Below are positions 1 through 8,131 of a stretch of DNA of 64,000 bases, in pieces. This stretch comes from Bacteroidota bacterium (GTDB taxonomy: Bacteria > Bacteroidota > Bacteroidia > Bacteroidales > FEN-979). Where the stretch lies: positions 1 through 64,000 of the forward strand of contig JAPLDF010000005.1 in NCBI GenBank assembly GCA_026391835.1. Direction: 5' to 3'. The notes beneath the pieces were generated by a model, which had not been told where the DNA came from, searched no databases, and saw only the letters and a list, made by a program, of their open reading frames with translations. The translations under genes and the position numbers were made by a program. The number at the start of each line of letters is the position of its first letter. The first letter of the stretch is position 1.

Positions 1-468
1 AACATCGGCATCGATTGCCGATTTCTTCAGTTTGGTGCATTCGTCGAAGATCATCCCGTCGTATGAACCGCTTCGTGCCATTTCCGGGCGGTCAAAGGAA
101 TTGAATTCGACCACGAAACCATTTACAAAATGCATACAGTTGGTATAATCCAAAGGCGGCTGGAACGGTTCTTCCCAGCCGAATTTCTTGGGCGCCTTAT
201 GCCCGATGAAATAATGCTGCCCCCGGAACAAGCCGCGGCGTTCCAGGTGATCAATGATCGGGGGAAGGGATTTTGTACGGATATGGAAATAAGTCAGACC
301 ACTGAGGGATATCTTGCCCCTGGGCATAGCAACAAAGTATTTGATGATCTCTTCGGCAATGATCGTCGTCTTTCCGACTCCCCTGCCACCGATAAAGACC
401 TTATGGGGCTTGGTTGACAGCAGAATCTTCAACTGAGGATCGTTGTAGTAGGGAGCAGGCTTAATCAT
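1..468 (-). CDS. terL: Phage terminase large subunit, N-terminal part (cut by window edge)
   Basis: This is the ATP-driven motor that packages phage DNA into the procapsid. The 156 visible residues, read from an ATG at 468, contain a Walker A loop GGRGVGKT at about residues 27-34 and a Walker B stretch GMIFDE at about 138-143, the layout of the terminase ATPase domain. The C-terminal nuclease domain would lie beyond base 1. The start overlaps the stop of the upstream gene by a few bases, as expected in a tightly packed phage late operon. Gene identity is inferred from the motifs plus the neighbouring capsid, protease and small-terminase-like genes. The reading frame is open to the window edge. 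Confidence 0.85.
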   Translation of the reverse strand, partial: MIKPAPYYNDPQLKILLSTKPHKVFIGGRGVGKTTIIAEEIIKYFVAMPRGKISLSGLTYFHIRTKSLPPIIDHLERRGLFRGQHYFIGHKAPKKFGWEEPFQPPLDYTNCMHFVNGFVVEFNSFDRPEMARSGSYDGMIFDECTKLKKSAIDADV

Positions 469-1081
469 CCAGGTCAACTGTTTGCGGAGCCGGATTCTCA
501 GAGAGAAGCATGTTGAGATAATCCTTTATATAAAGTTCGTCAGCCATAGCTTCTATTCTTCGATGCAATTCCAGGAGCTTTTCCTGGGCTTTGGCATCAA
601 TCATCTTGAAGGAAGGAGAATTGATAAAATTGTAATTGATGGTCAGAAGCTGGATAGGTGGCTGGAACCTTGCCGGATCAGGAAGATCCAGGTCTTCCTT
701 GTCCAGGTTATAGGCCTTGGTGATTCGTTCCAGGGCTTTTTCCATACCCCGGAGATCCTTTTTCATCTTGGCAAGCTTCAGCAACTCAATAGCCCACTGG
801 GTGACATGATATCGCATGGCCTCCTTTGTATAGGTCCTGACATCCCCGAAAAGTCTCCGGGAATTACGAATATCCCGGTAAGCTTGTCCGTCGGAGATTC
901 CGAATTGTTTCATGAGGAATATGACCACATCCCGGTCGGTATTCATTTCATCGTTAAGCTGCATGAAGCAGGTGCTCCAGCGGATTCGAATCGCTTCATC
1001 CTCCGGGGTGAGCTTTGTATTTTCAGACCGGTAAAAAAGACTGATGCGATCGAAGGTCGAATCGGAAATGATAGCATTCAT
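461..1081 (-). CDS. Phage protein of unknown function, between terminase subunits
   Basis: The 206-residue product is mostly helical and charged and has no signal peptide. Residues around 60-80 (QFGISDGQAYRDI) look like a helix-turn-helix, followed by a long amphipathic helical stretch rich in Lys, Arg and Glu. It starts with an ATGA overlap on the preceding gene and overlaps the start of the terminase large subunit, so it is translationally coupled to the packaging genes. A role in DNA recognition by the terminase is possible, but the 92-residue gene upstream looks more like the classical small subunit. I do not recognise the family with certainty. Confidence 0.7.
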   Translation of the reverse strand: MNAIISDSTFDRISLFYRSENTKLTPEDEAIRIRWSTCFMQLNDEMNTDRDVVIFLMKQFGISDGQAYRDIRNSRRLFGDVRTYTKEAMRYHVTQWAIELLKLAKMKKDLRGMEKALERITKAYNLDKEDLDLPDPARFQPPIQLLTINYNFINSPSFKMIDAKAQEKLLELHRRIEAMADELYIKDYLNMLLSENPAPQTVDLDD

Positions 1082-1356
1082 AAATCATCCAGTTTGGCGT
1101 TCTCAATGATCTTCATGGCAAAAGCCTGTGCCGGCGAAGATCCGTTCTGAGCCAGGTCAAATATTCCTTTACGTACCTCGGCCTCGCGTTTCAGTCTTCC
1201 TCGCTGAAACGCCTTGAAAGCAGGACTTTCCCTTTCCTGCAGCAAACCTTTAAGTTCGACGGGATCTACCTCCAGGATCACAGCGATCTCTTCTTTTGTG
1301 AACATCAGCGAAGCATAGGTCTCTATGTCGCTGATAAATGATTCATTCTGTTGCAT
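1078..1356 (-). CDS. Terminase small-subunit-like DNA-binding protein
   Basis: The 92-residue product begins at the ATG at 1356; an upstream in-frame extension would run deeper into the preceding gene. The N-terminal half (YASLMFTKEEIAVIL, then VELKGLL) has the spacing of a helix-turn-helix. The C-terminal half (SSPAQAFAMKIIENA) resembles the oligomerisation tail of small terminase proteins, in which 'NGSSPAQ'-type motifs are common. In that role it would bind the packaging site and deliver DNA to the large subunit. It overlaps the upstream gene by 14 bases and the downstream one by 4, so all are in one operon. Assignment rests on this pattern and on position. Confidence 0.6.
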   Translation of the reverse strand: MQQNESFISDIETYASLMFTKEEIAVILEVDPVELKGLLQERESPAFKAFQRGRLKREAEVRKGIFDLAQNGSSPAQAFAMKIIENAKLDDL

Positions 1357-1936
1357 TAAATACACTTTTATCAGATAGTTCTCTTTCAATCCAGTCCCTT
1401 TCAAAAGCCGCCACGTCCCTGCATGTGAACAACACCCCGGCTTCTATCCGGGGGTTGCGGGTAAAATTCGCAGACCCTACAATGCTAATCCCCCATTTGT
1501 CATTTTCGATGACAGTCACTTTCGCATGACATTTGGCCGGTTTGATTTCAGTTGTGATTTTCTGCAGGAATTGCAGTTCGGCAGGTTTGCGGATACCGTT
1601 GCGGTAATCGAAGATCCCCTTGAGTTGCAGGATCATTCCGTGTTCGACAAACTGGTACAACTGGCGGATCGCATATTCAGATATAGCCCAGGTCGTGAAC
1701 CAGACACGGGCCGGACCGGTCTGTTCCAGGATAAAGAATAAAAGGTCATGCGTGGACCAGTCACCCAGGGAGACATAAGGTATGACCTGATCCTGTGCAA
1801 TGGATCCGAAGACATCCGTAAGCTTTTGATTGGCCTTACCGATCTTAAAGATATGGGTACCGGAAGCTGTTACAGCTCCGGAAACAGTCTTGTCCGCTTT
1901 TTTCATTCCCAGATCATTCACGCTGAATAAGCTCAT
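1343..1936 (-). CDS. Phospholipase D-like domain protein of the prophage
   Basis: The 197-residue product carries one HxK-type motif, HAKVTV at about residue 140, followed by GSANFTRNPR. This is the second half of a PLD-superfamily active site (HxK...GSxNFT). Family members are phosphodiesterases or nucleases, and most need two such motifs, so a single motif implies a homodimer. There is no signal peptide, so the protein should act in the cytoplasm. It sits between the small-terminase-like gene and an unknown phage gene, overlapping both by a few bases, so it belongs to the packaging operon. It could be a DNA-processing nuclease in packaging or a nuclease acting on competing DNA; neither is shown by the sequence. 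Confidence 0.7.
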   Translation of the reverse strand: MSLFSVNDLGMKKADKTVSGAVTASGTHIFKIGKANQKLTDVFGSIAQDQVIPYVSLGDWSTHDLLFFILEQTGPARVWFTTWAISEYAIRQLYQFVEHGMILQLKGIFDYRNGIRKPAELQFLQKITTEIKPAKCHAKVTVIENDKWGISIVGSANFTRNPRIEAGVLFTCRDVAAFERDWIERELSDKSVFNATE

Positions 1937-2586
1937 TGGCCCAACTTTTTATTGATCTCTTCCATTTCCTGCTGGTACTCATCAAGTTTCTTCTGGTACC
2001 GGTCACGGTCAATGAGAGAAACTGATTCTTCCAAGAGCTTTTTATACCTTGTCAGGTAAGTGCGGACAGAATACTGGCGTTTGATCAGTTCTCCGGCATC
2101 CTTTCCTGAAATGTTCTTTTTTAAAGTTATTTCCGGTTTTGGCACCAGAATACCGGTCATTTCATAATGCTCAATCCGGGTATAAACTTCCCTGAGTCGA
2201 TCGTCCAGGTCAAGAATCTCAAAAGCGATTTTTCTTCTTTCCTCCTTATCCCTGAAAGGAAGGCAGGCATGAAGGCTGTCCAGCATTTTATAGATCATCT
2301 TTTGTTCCTTCCGGATATCTTCGATAAGAACAGCCGGTATCCTGACCGGCGGATCTTCTTTATCAGCCACCGGTTTATCCGGCGCTTTTTCCGGTGAATT
2401 ATTGGGAACCTGGTGACTGATGGCCTTGCCCAACTCATAAGCAAGGGTCAACCGGTTCTTGCCGGTTGCTCCCCCAATGCGCAGAATCCTGCCCAGGTTG
2501 GGGTTCTTGCAAAACCGATCATATAATAAAAGTCCCGAAGAATAATCCTGATCAGAATTCAGCCAGGTAAAGATTTCATGATCCAT
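1933..2586 (-). CDS. Phage protein of unknown function with charged coiled-coil C-terminus
   Basis: I chose the ATG at 2586 because the upstream extension begins with TTG. The 217-residue product begins MDHEIFTWLNSDQDYSSG, has a Pro/Lys-rich linker in the middle (around residues 65-85), and ends in long Glu/Lys-rich helices that probably form a coiled coil. It overlaps the start of the PLD-like gene by 4 bases. I do not recognise a catalytic motif. Position suggests a packaging or head-morphogenesis accessory protein. A region of about 150 bases without a gene separates it from the AT-rich gene pair upstream. Confidence 0.6.
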   Translation of the reverse strand: MDHEIFTWLNSDQDYSSGLLLYDRFCKNPNLGRILRIGGATGKNRLTLAYELGKAISHQVPNNSPEKAPDKPVADKEDPPVRIPAVLIEDIRKEQKMIYKMLDSLHACLPFRDKEERRKIAFEILDLDDRLREVYTRIEHYEMTGILVPKPEITLKKNISGKDAGELIKRQYSVRTYLTRYKKLLEESVSLIDRDRYQKKLDEYQQEMEEINKKLGQ

Positions 2587-2737
2587 GCAGCGAAAATATC
2601 GCTGCAATTGCAATGATTAAAGGACAAAAATGTTATTTGCTCATCATCATAAACTGCCGTTATAGGCGAGAATGATAATGCAAGTTGTGAGGTCAGTTTT
2701 TAGTATTTACTGGTCTGTCAGACATAGAAAAAAATCT

Positions 2738-3796
2738 TTATTTAAATTTAGCGATAAATAATGCACCGATTCCTTTATCATTTCCTCTGAAATCTTTATG
2801 CAACTTATATATCTCTGCTAATCTGTAATTTGGAATTTTTTCAATCTCCTCGATGACTTTCTTTATAAATTCTTTTTCAACTTCTGCACCTAGGATAAAT
2901 AAATGTTCAATGCCATCATTGTAACTCATCTGCGCTCTGTTTACATATATTTTGTGTTTATATTTATATGGGCTTTTTACCAACAGAAATCGATATGATG
3001 ATGTCGTACTTTTTCTAGTCCATAAATGGTTAGGAACTTCGGGTAGTGCTTCGATGAAACCTTTATTATGATTTATTACATATGTAATCTCATCTAAGAA
3101 GGTTTGTCTGTCGGGTAAAAACCTGATTTTGTGAGCAACCGTATCAACCTCTCGGAGAAATGAACCTGTAAAGAACCCCCTTTGATCCAATAGTTTGAAA
3201 TCTTCAAGGTATACCAATATTCTAGGATCAATTTTAATTTCTCTTTCTACTATCTCGTTTTCAAAAGATTTCAAAGCATAGGCTCTCTTTTCCTCTATAG
3301 TACGACGAGATATTTGAATTGCAACCGCTTTTTGGGTACATTCTGGTACAATTTCTTTTGTTTCAGGAAACAATGAACTTACGAAAAATGAATAAATCCC
3401 ATTAACTAAATTTGAATCTTGCTTTTCGTGTGGTCTTATTCTCAGAATTATTTCTCCTTCATTTAATTCAGATGCTTTCTGTTCCTTTACCCATTTAATA
3501 GACGCTTTACGCACCCAACCTGCGGGCAATTCACCTTGCAATTCTAGTACGGTTTCATTTATTGCTCCTTCAATATCTAAGGCTATTGCTTTTTTCTCCA
3601 AAATTTTGAATTTGAAGTGTTGCCGTAAAAACCCAAATAGGTTCTTCTTTAATCTTGTGATCTTTGGAAAAAGATTTGATAGTAATTCGATAAATATAAG
3701 AATTACAACAGATATTCCGAGAATCTGTAAAGCATTTCCCACGAATCCCGGAATTACCGGGTCAGTTTGAAGAAGAATTATGGCTATTGTTGACAT
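2738..3796 (-). CDS. AT-rich membrane-anchored protein of unknown function (prophage moron)
   Basis: The 352-residue product starts at the ATG at 3796 (the longer reading begins with TTG). Residues 1-45 form one or two hydrophobic segments (IAIILLQ, then ILGISVVILIFIELL), so it should be anchored in the inner membrane with a large soluble domain of about 300 residues. That domain is rich in Lys and Glu and has no motif I recognise. The codon composition is clearly more AT-rich than the neighbouring phage genes. It overlaps the end of the zinc-ribbon gene by 13 bases, so the two are co-expressed. Such lysogen-expressed cargo often alters the host or excludes other phages, but here that is inference. 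Confidence 0.65.
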   Translation of the reverse strand: MSTIAIILLQTDPVIPGFVGNALQILGISVVILIFIELLSNLFPKITRLKKNLFGFLRQHFKFKILEKKAIALDIEGAINETVLELQGELPAGWVRKASIKWVKEQKASELNEGEIILRIRPHEKQDSNLVNGIYSFFVSSLFPETKEIVPECTQKAVAIQISRRTIEEKRAYALKSFENEIVEREIKIDPRILVYLEDFKLLDQRGFFTGSFLREVDTVAHKIRFLPDRQTFLDEITYVINHNKGFIEALPEVPNHLWTRKSTTSSYRFLLVKSPYKYKHKIYVNRAQMSYNDGIEHLFILGAEVEKEFIKKVIEEIEKIPNYRLAEIYKLHKDFRGNDKGIGALFIAKFK

Positions 3797-4041
3797 ATAC
3801 AATTAGTATTTATGCAGTAAAGTTCCACCTTCCCGTTTACATATTTTAAATAGCCAAATTTTTCTCGTGTAATTATATTATTACAATTACTACAACGAAT
3901 TTCACCTCTGTCAACTTTATCAAGCAAATCAAGTGAAGAAAGAAGTGTTGGCACATCATCGTCATAAACAACTTTTAAATTTTTACTGATGAATCTTTCC
4001 TTAATGCAAGAAAGAAAATGTCTTAAATTCAGTCTTTTCAT
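3784..4041 (-). CDS. Small zinc-ribbon-like protein (prophage moron)
   Basis: The 85-residue product is read from the ATG at 4041, which lies about 40 bases below a good Bacteroidota promoter; a longer reading would need a TTG inside the promoter itself. The C-terminal half has CSNC and then CINTNC about 30 residues later, the four-cysteine arrangement of a zinc ribbon. The N-terminal half is basic and helical (LNLRHFLSCIKERF). It overlaps the membrane-protein gene by 13 bases and shares its AT-rich composition, suggesting the pair was acquired together. A regulatory or nucleic-acid-binding partner of the membrane protein is plausible but not shown. Confidence 0.6.
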   Translation of the reverse strand: MKRLNLRHFLSCIKERFISKNLKVVYDDDVPTLLSSLDLLDKVDRGEIRCSNCNNIITREKFGYLKYVNGKVELYCINTNCICQQ

Positions 4042-4080
4042 TGTTTCTTGTTTTTTCCTAATAAAATAAGCTTTCTCTAA

Positions 4081-4111
4081 CAAACGTAAAAAGCTCCCAT
4101 ATTTTTTGCAA
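4081..4111 (-). promoter_or_regulatory. Bacteroidota promoter for the two-gene moron
   Basis: On the minus strand, TACGTTTG (4088-4081) matches the -7 consensus TAnnTTTG and is preceded by TTG (4111-4109) with a 20-base spacer. The same spacing occurs before the tRNA-Glu gene. Transcription would start about 33 bases before the ATG at 4041. Confidence 0.6.
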
Positions 4112-4140
4112 TATGTAAAATTACAACAATATGCATACTT

Positions 4141-4176
4141 AAAACAAAAAAGCCTGCCGGATCACTCCGACAGGCT
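4141..4176 (-). terminator. Intrinsic terminator after the capsid genes
   Basis: A 10-bp stem (4151-4160 with 4167-4176, one mismatch) with a 6-base loop is followed on the minus strand by a T-rich run (4150-4141). It lies directly after the stop of the gene ending at 4215 and just upstream of the moron promoter, so it separates the two transcripts. Confidence 0.75.
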
Positions 4177-4214
4177 CAAACTAACACCTATGAAAACACT
4201 ACAGAAGCTACAAA

Positions 4215-4772
4215 TTAATTGACAGGAGGATTGGGATCCATCGCCAGGGCGCCTTCATAGAAGGCCATCGGTGATCCCTGCTTACACTGGAATCCGAACT
4301 TGTGCCCCTTGTCCTTGTCGATCTCTTCTCCCCAGGTTGTTTCGATGGTCTCCAGATGCACCAGGTTACAGGGTTCGCCGATCAGGTAACGCTTAGCCGA
4401 AGCACAGTTCTGGATGATGACGATCCCCTTGAAGTCAATTCCGAAATTGGCGATCCATTTTTGAACAGCTTTTTCAATGCCGGGATAAAAGCCTTCCACC
4501 CCGACCTCATAGCCGCCGCAATCCTGGTTGGAGCCTTTGAGCTTCTTCTGGGAGGGCTTGATCGTTCCCTGGGTCATATAAAAGCTGTGCATGAATTTTC
4601 CGGTAAGTAGCGGTATATCGCTGGAGATGGTCACCCCGTCCGCATCCCTGTCAGGGAATGTGGCCCAGTCGATATCGCTTTCCATGATCAGGATGATCTC
4701 GGATTTTATTCCGCCGCCCCCACCGGCGTTTTTTACGGTGGGCTTGAAAAGGTCAAAAAGAGGTATGGACAT
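4215..4772 (-). CDS. Phage structural protein, tail-tube-like candidate
   Basis: The 185-residue product has a Gly-rich segment near residue 20 (GGGGG), then alternating strands ending in a segment KFGFQCKQGSPMAFYEG. There is no signal peptide and no catalytic motif. It lies 12 bases after the capsid gene and its transcript ends at a clear terminator, so it is part of the virion gene block. Its size, beta-rich pattern and position fit a tail-tube or head-decoration protein; I cannot choose between them. All-minus orientation and moderate GC match the rest of the prophage. Confidence 0.55.
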   Translation of the reverse strand: MSIPLFDLFKPTVKNAGGGGGIKSEIILIMESDIDWATFPDRDADGVTISSDIPLLTGKFMHSFYMTQGTIKPSQKKLKGSNQDCGGYEVGVEGFYPGIEKAVQKWIANFGIDFKGIVIIQNCASAKRYLIGEPCNLVHLETIETTWGEEIDKDKGHKFGFQCKQGSPMAFYEGALAMDPNPPVN

Positions 4773-4784
4773 GATTTTTGGTTT

Positions 4785-5735
4785 TTATGTTGCAGGAACA
4801 AATGCGAAAACTGCTTCTTCGATGCCAAAGCCGACGGACTCATACCAGTCGGCAAAGACCTTTATCTGGCGATCGACGCTCTCCACCGAGATACTCGAAG
4901 CGCCATTGTTGCGGTTCATCAACCGAATGAAATTCTCCTTCGGCGTGGTGAAGATGACATTCTCTCCTGCCATAGAAGGAAGCGGGGTAAGCGTCAGGTT
5001 CGTACCTTCCAGCATGGTTTTCATGCCGTCATAATTCGAATCCGTGCCATGAAGGTCCCGGCGTTTGCGGTGATAGGCTGAGAACCATTTCCGGGAAAGG
5101 AAAATATTCATCGACATATCCTTGTACAGATCCCCGACCTGATCGCCGAAAGATTCAAGCTGATCAAAGATGTTGTCGACGGTAAGCGGCGCCAGCGGAA
5201 TGAAATTGATATTTGAATTACCAGCCGTATGTTTGTGTTTGAGGATGGTGACGAACCCATCCATCGACAGACCGAGCGCCTGTGCGGTTCCTTCGACGGG
5301 AGCAACGTAGGTTCCTTTGCCGATCAGGGCAAGTTCCCGGTTATCGGCAACCTTCGGAATGATGAGCTGCTCGATGATGTATTTGGAGATCGGCCATGCC
5401 TTGCGGTCGATCGACTCATCTCCCATGAAACCGAGCCAGGAGTCCATGATCTCATCCGGGTAAAAGGAAAGATCGATCTTGTGCCTGCGCTGCATGATCT
5501 CCACCGGGGTGAAGGCAGCTTTGCCCTTGGGCGTCCACCCTTCCTGGAAGCCTTGGACAAGATCCGAGATCACCGCTTTGGTGGCCCGGTAAACAAGGTC
5601 CTGGGACTGCTTGGTCGTCATGAACGTTTCGGAATAGGTTGGCTGCGTGAGGAGTCTGAGGATATCCCGCTGATTCGTTCCGACATATGTGCCGAACGCA
5701 GCTTTCAGTTGATCTAAAGAAATTGATTCAGCCAT
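4785..5735 (-). CDS. Major capsid protein candidate
   Basis: The 316-residue product follows the S49 protease-scaffold gene directly (about 27 bases), the usual order of protease, scaffold and capsid in HK97-type phages. It lacks a signal peptide and has an N-terminal helical segment that could be the part removed at maturation. It ends with a segment (residues 290-316, DWYESVGFGIEEAVFAFVPA) resembling the capsid P-domain tail, where many capsid proteins recite 'R.G.G....A....V'. Length is typical for an HK97-fold capsid. The assignment comes mostly from position and overall pattern. Confidence 0.65.
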   Translation of the reverse strand: MAESISLDQLKAAFGTYVGTNQRDILRLLTQPTYSETFMTTKQSQDLVYRATKAVISDLVQGFQEGWTPKGKAAFTPVEIMQRRHKIDLSFYPDEIMDSWLGFMGDESIDRKAWPISKYIIEQLIIPKVADNRELALIGKGTYVAPVEGTAQALGLSMDGFVTILKHKHTAGNSNINFIPLAPLTVDNIFDQLESFGDQVGDLYKDMSMNIFLSRKWFSAYHRKRRDLHGTDSNYDGMKTMLEGTNLTLTPLPSMAGENVIFTTPKENFIRLMNRNNGASSISVESVDRQIKVFADWYESVGFGIEEAVFAFVPAT

Positions 5736-5762
5736 TGTTCTTTGAATTATTGTGAATACTCA

Positions 5763-6998
5763 TTATTGTTTCGAGCAAAAATCATCAGCAATCTTGTCAT
5801 GGGCATAGATGGCCGTTTCTTCCCCTTCACCGGGAAACTTGTCTGCGGTCTTAGAAGCGACAGTTTCCTTGCCGGCATCTTCTCCACGGAGCTTTTCAAG
5901 TTCTGACAAGGATGCAGCATGAGCATCTTTCTCATCGGCAAGCAATGTTTCCAGTTCCTCATTTCGTGCTGAGATGCTGGCCAGCTGGTCATTGATCTGC
6001 TGCACCTGGTCTGATGTCAGTTCCTGAGCTTCCAGGTTGGAAGGATCCAGCTTGAAAAAGCCCTGGATCGCTTTCCATGTTTCTTTGATTTTCATAGGTT
6101 GAATATTTTTTGATTCATTCGATTCTGATTGTACAATTGTGGAATTTCCCATGGAGAAAGCCACTTCAAGCGCATTTTCAAAGGAGCCGATCTCATCGAT
6201 CAATCCAAGTTCTATGGCCTGGGGTGCGAAAAAGATCCTGCCCGTAAGCGTTGATTCGTCCACGGAAGGTCTGTTGCTCCGGATGGAAGCAAGAAATTTT
6301 TGGTTGATCACATCCAGAACATTCTCGCGATAACTATCATATTTGCCATCAAGAACCTGGTTGAAATCCCTGTTCTTGTCAACTGACAGGGTTGCATAGA
6401 CCTCGTGAAATTTGACACCCATTTGTTCAAGGGCAGGCTGGAGATCTTCGACCATCATCATAGTTCCGATAGAACCGATACGATCTAGGTCGGAACTGGA
6501 GATGATCTTGCTTGCCCCGGAAATGATCCAATAGGCGGCACTGGCAGCCAGTCCGTCGATGAACGCAACAACCGGTGTGGAAGAATTTTTGATAGCCTCT
6601 GCCAGCAGATCAGTCCCGGCAACTTGTCCACCCGGGCTGTCCACAACCAGAACCATGCTGCTGATGTTGGGATTTTGATCAGCAGCTTTGACGTCGTTCA
6701 ACAGCGACTGGGTTCCCCTAGGTCCGCAGGGTTGGTCGTATTTAAGGATTTCACTGCGGATCGGGATCACGGCAACAGAACCGCCAGGGATGTTGTTATC
6801 AGAAAATCCGAATCGTTGTTTCTGATCTCCTGACCCGGCCAGGATATACGGACGGTTCCTTTCCCTTGCAAGAGAAGAATCACCTTCAAAAATGTTTTCC
6901 CCCTTGATCAGCGATAGCAGAACGGAAGCGTAAGCTGCCGATCTTTCAGTGGAGATTAGCCAGGGGCCGGAAAGGATTTCTGCTAAGAGGGGATTCAT
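5763..6998 (-). CDS. S49-family prohead protease with scaffold-like C-terminal region
   Basis: The first 300 residues are a ClpP/SppA-fold serine protease: DSPGG at about 120-124 forms the oxyanion region and LAASAAYW places the nucleophile at Ser153. Phage members mature the procapsid by cleaving capsid and scaffold. From Met302 the sequence changes to a highly charged helical region with a long coiled-coil (residues 325-370), as expected of a scaffolding protein. Met302 (base 6095) could be an internal start producing free scaffold, as in the lambda C/Nu3 pair. It lies just upstream of the capsid gene in the same operon. The protease call is firm and the nested product is inference. Confidence 0.85.
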   Translation of the reverse strand: MNPLLAEILSGPWLISTERSAAYASVLLSLIKGENIFEGDSSLARERNRPYILAGSGDQKQRFGFSDNNIPGGSVAVIPIRSEILKYDQPCGPRGTQSLLNDVKAADQNPNISSMVLVVDSPGGQVAGTDLLAEAIKNSSTPVVAFIDGLAASAAYWIISGASKIISSSDLDRIGSIGTMMMVEDLQPALEQMGVKFHEVYATLSVDKNRDFNQVLDGKYDSYRENVLDVINQKFLASIRSNRPSVDESTLTGRIFFAPQAIELGLIDEIGSFENALEVAFSMGNSTIVQSESNESKNIQPMKIKETWKAIQGFFKLDPSNLEAQELTSDQVQQINDQLASISARNEELETLLADEKDAHAASLSELEKLRGEDAGKETVASKTADKFPGEGEETAIYAHDKIADDFCSKQ

Positions 6999-7067
6999 TG
7001 TATCCGATTTCGAGGATACAATATTATTATGGTATCACCGGCAAATAAAGGACTGAAAAAAATGAAA

Positions 7068-7574
7068 TCAATCGGTGAAATCTTCGTCTGGGATCGGGCC
7101 GGTTGGCGCAACATAATAAAGAGCCGGATGTGTGAACTCACCTGAAAACAGAAGTTCGTAACCGTTAAAACCCTCGATGGCTGCAGGCTTGAAAAGCTTT
7201 CCTGAAACTTTCATCGGGCATTCAAGAGTACCGAATATCCGGATAGTCCCGTTCTTATCACCAGATTTGAGAATCAGATGCCGGCCGGTCATGGCATATA
7301 GTTCCGTTTCAACCTGGGAACGATCCTTGGGTACAAGGATCTTCAGCTTGTAGATATACTTCATCCCTCCTGGTGTATCCTGCTGCTCAGATTCAATCTG
7401 GATCGTCTCCGGCGTGCCATACATGGCATTCCATGATTTGCCGAGCTTCGGTGTGACCTGGCAAAGAAGGTTGGTAAGGTTAAATCTGAACCCTGCAACA
7501 TCTTCTTTGAAAATCCAACTGATGGAATTCAGTCCGCCGATGTTGATGCCGGTATGTCGTAGAATATTTCCCAT
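7068..7574 (-). CDS. Phage structural protein of unknown type
   Basis: The 168-residue product is beta-rich with few charged helices and has no signal peptide or catalytic motif. The pattern GNILRHTGINIGGLNSISWIF at the N-terminus and FNGYELLFSGEFTHPA near the C-terminus resembles tail or connector proteins built of beta sandwiches. It begins one or two bases before the stop of the preceding gene and ends about 70 bases before the protease gene, so it belongs to the virion operon. It may be a tail tube, neck or head-completion protein. Confidence 0.55.
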   Translation of the reverse strand: MGNILRHTGINIGGLNSISWIFKEDVAGFRFNLTNLLCQVTPKLGKSWNAMYGTPETIQIESEQQDTPGGMKYIYKLKILVPKDRSQVETELYAMTGRHLILKSGDKNGTIRIFGTLECPMKVSGKLFKPAAIEGFNGYELLFSGEFTHPALYYVAPTGPIPDEDFTD

Positions 7575-7575
7575 G

Positions 7576-8118
7576 TCAGTTTAGTGAAACATAAATGCCA
7601 TAAAATCCAGGGGACAATCCAGGGACAGAAAGTGGGAAACTTTTTTCCTCCTTTTTTTTCTTCCTTTTGCGGTAATAATCCTTCTTGAGCATCTCGTAAT
7701 TGATGGCATTCATGGCGAACTCGTAATCGGCGCAGAACTGCAGGATCGCCTTCTTGAATGAGCCGCAATAGCGGACCTTGTCATTCATGTAATTGAAGAA
7801 AAGCTGCTTAAAATGCCATTCCAGATACTTTTCCAGCATCTCCTGGTTTGCCGGAGAAATCCAAACATCGCCCCGGATATCTATATTCCGGGTAAAGGGC
7901 AGGGTGAAGGTTATGAATTCAGCCCCCTTTGGCATGAAAGGAGGCATACCCGCTGGCAGCTTTTCAAGCAAAGGCATCAGGATTATCCCCAAGATATTTC
8001 TCTTGGAAGCATGGGATCTTCGGAGCTCGCTTCGGATATACTCCTGCAGGTATGGCTTGAGCTTCACTGTAATGGTAGGTCTAAAGTCTTTCATGGAGCA
8101 AATGTAATTTTCATCCAT
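7576..8118 (-). CDS. Phage protein of unknown function with basic tail
   Basis: I take the ATG at 8118; a longer reading starts with TTG inside the previous gene, and an ATG at 8094 (MKDFRPTITV) is an equally good alternative. The 180-residue product starts with a basic helical segment (KLKPYLQEYIRSELRRSH) and has a strongly basic run (YYRKRKKKKEEK) near residue 155. There is no membrane segment. It sits between the origin-like repeats and the structural genes, so a DNA-binding, replication or regulatory role is possible, but I do not recognise the family. Confidence 0.55.
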   Translation of the reverse strand: MDENYICSMKDFRPTITVKLKPYLQEYIRSELRRSHASKRNILGIILMPLLEKLPAGMPPFMPKGAEFITFTLPFTRNIDIRGDVWISPANQEMLEKYLEWHFKQLFFNYMNDKVRYCGSFKKAILQFCADYEFAMNAINYEMLKKDYYRKRKKKKEEKSFPLSVPGLSPGFYGIYVSLN

Positions 8119-8131
8119 AGGGAAATAAAGG

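Noticed and set aside
130-417. Plus-strand frame over the terminase large subunit
   Set aside because: It is antisense to a frame with clear Walker A and Walker B motifs.
2738-4041. Toxin-antitoxin pair
   Set aside because: Size and membrane anchor do not match known toxin-antitoxin families, and no antitoxin-like DNA-binding domain is seen, so I only call it a moron of unknown role.
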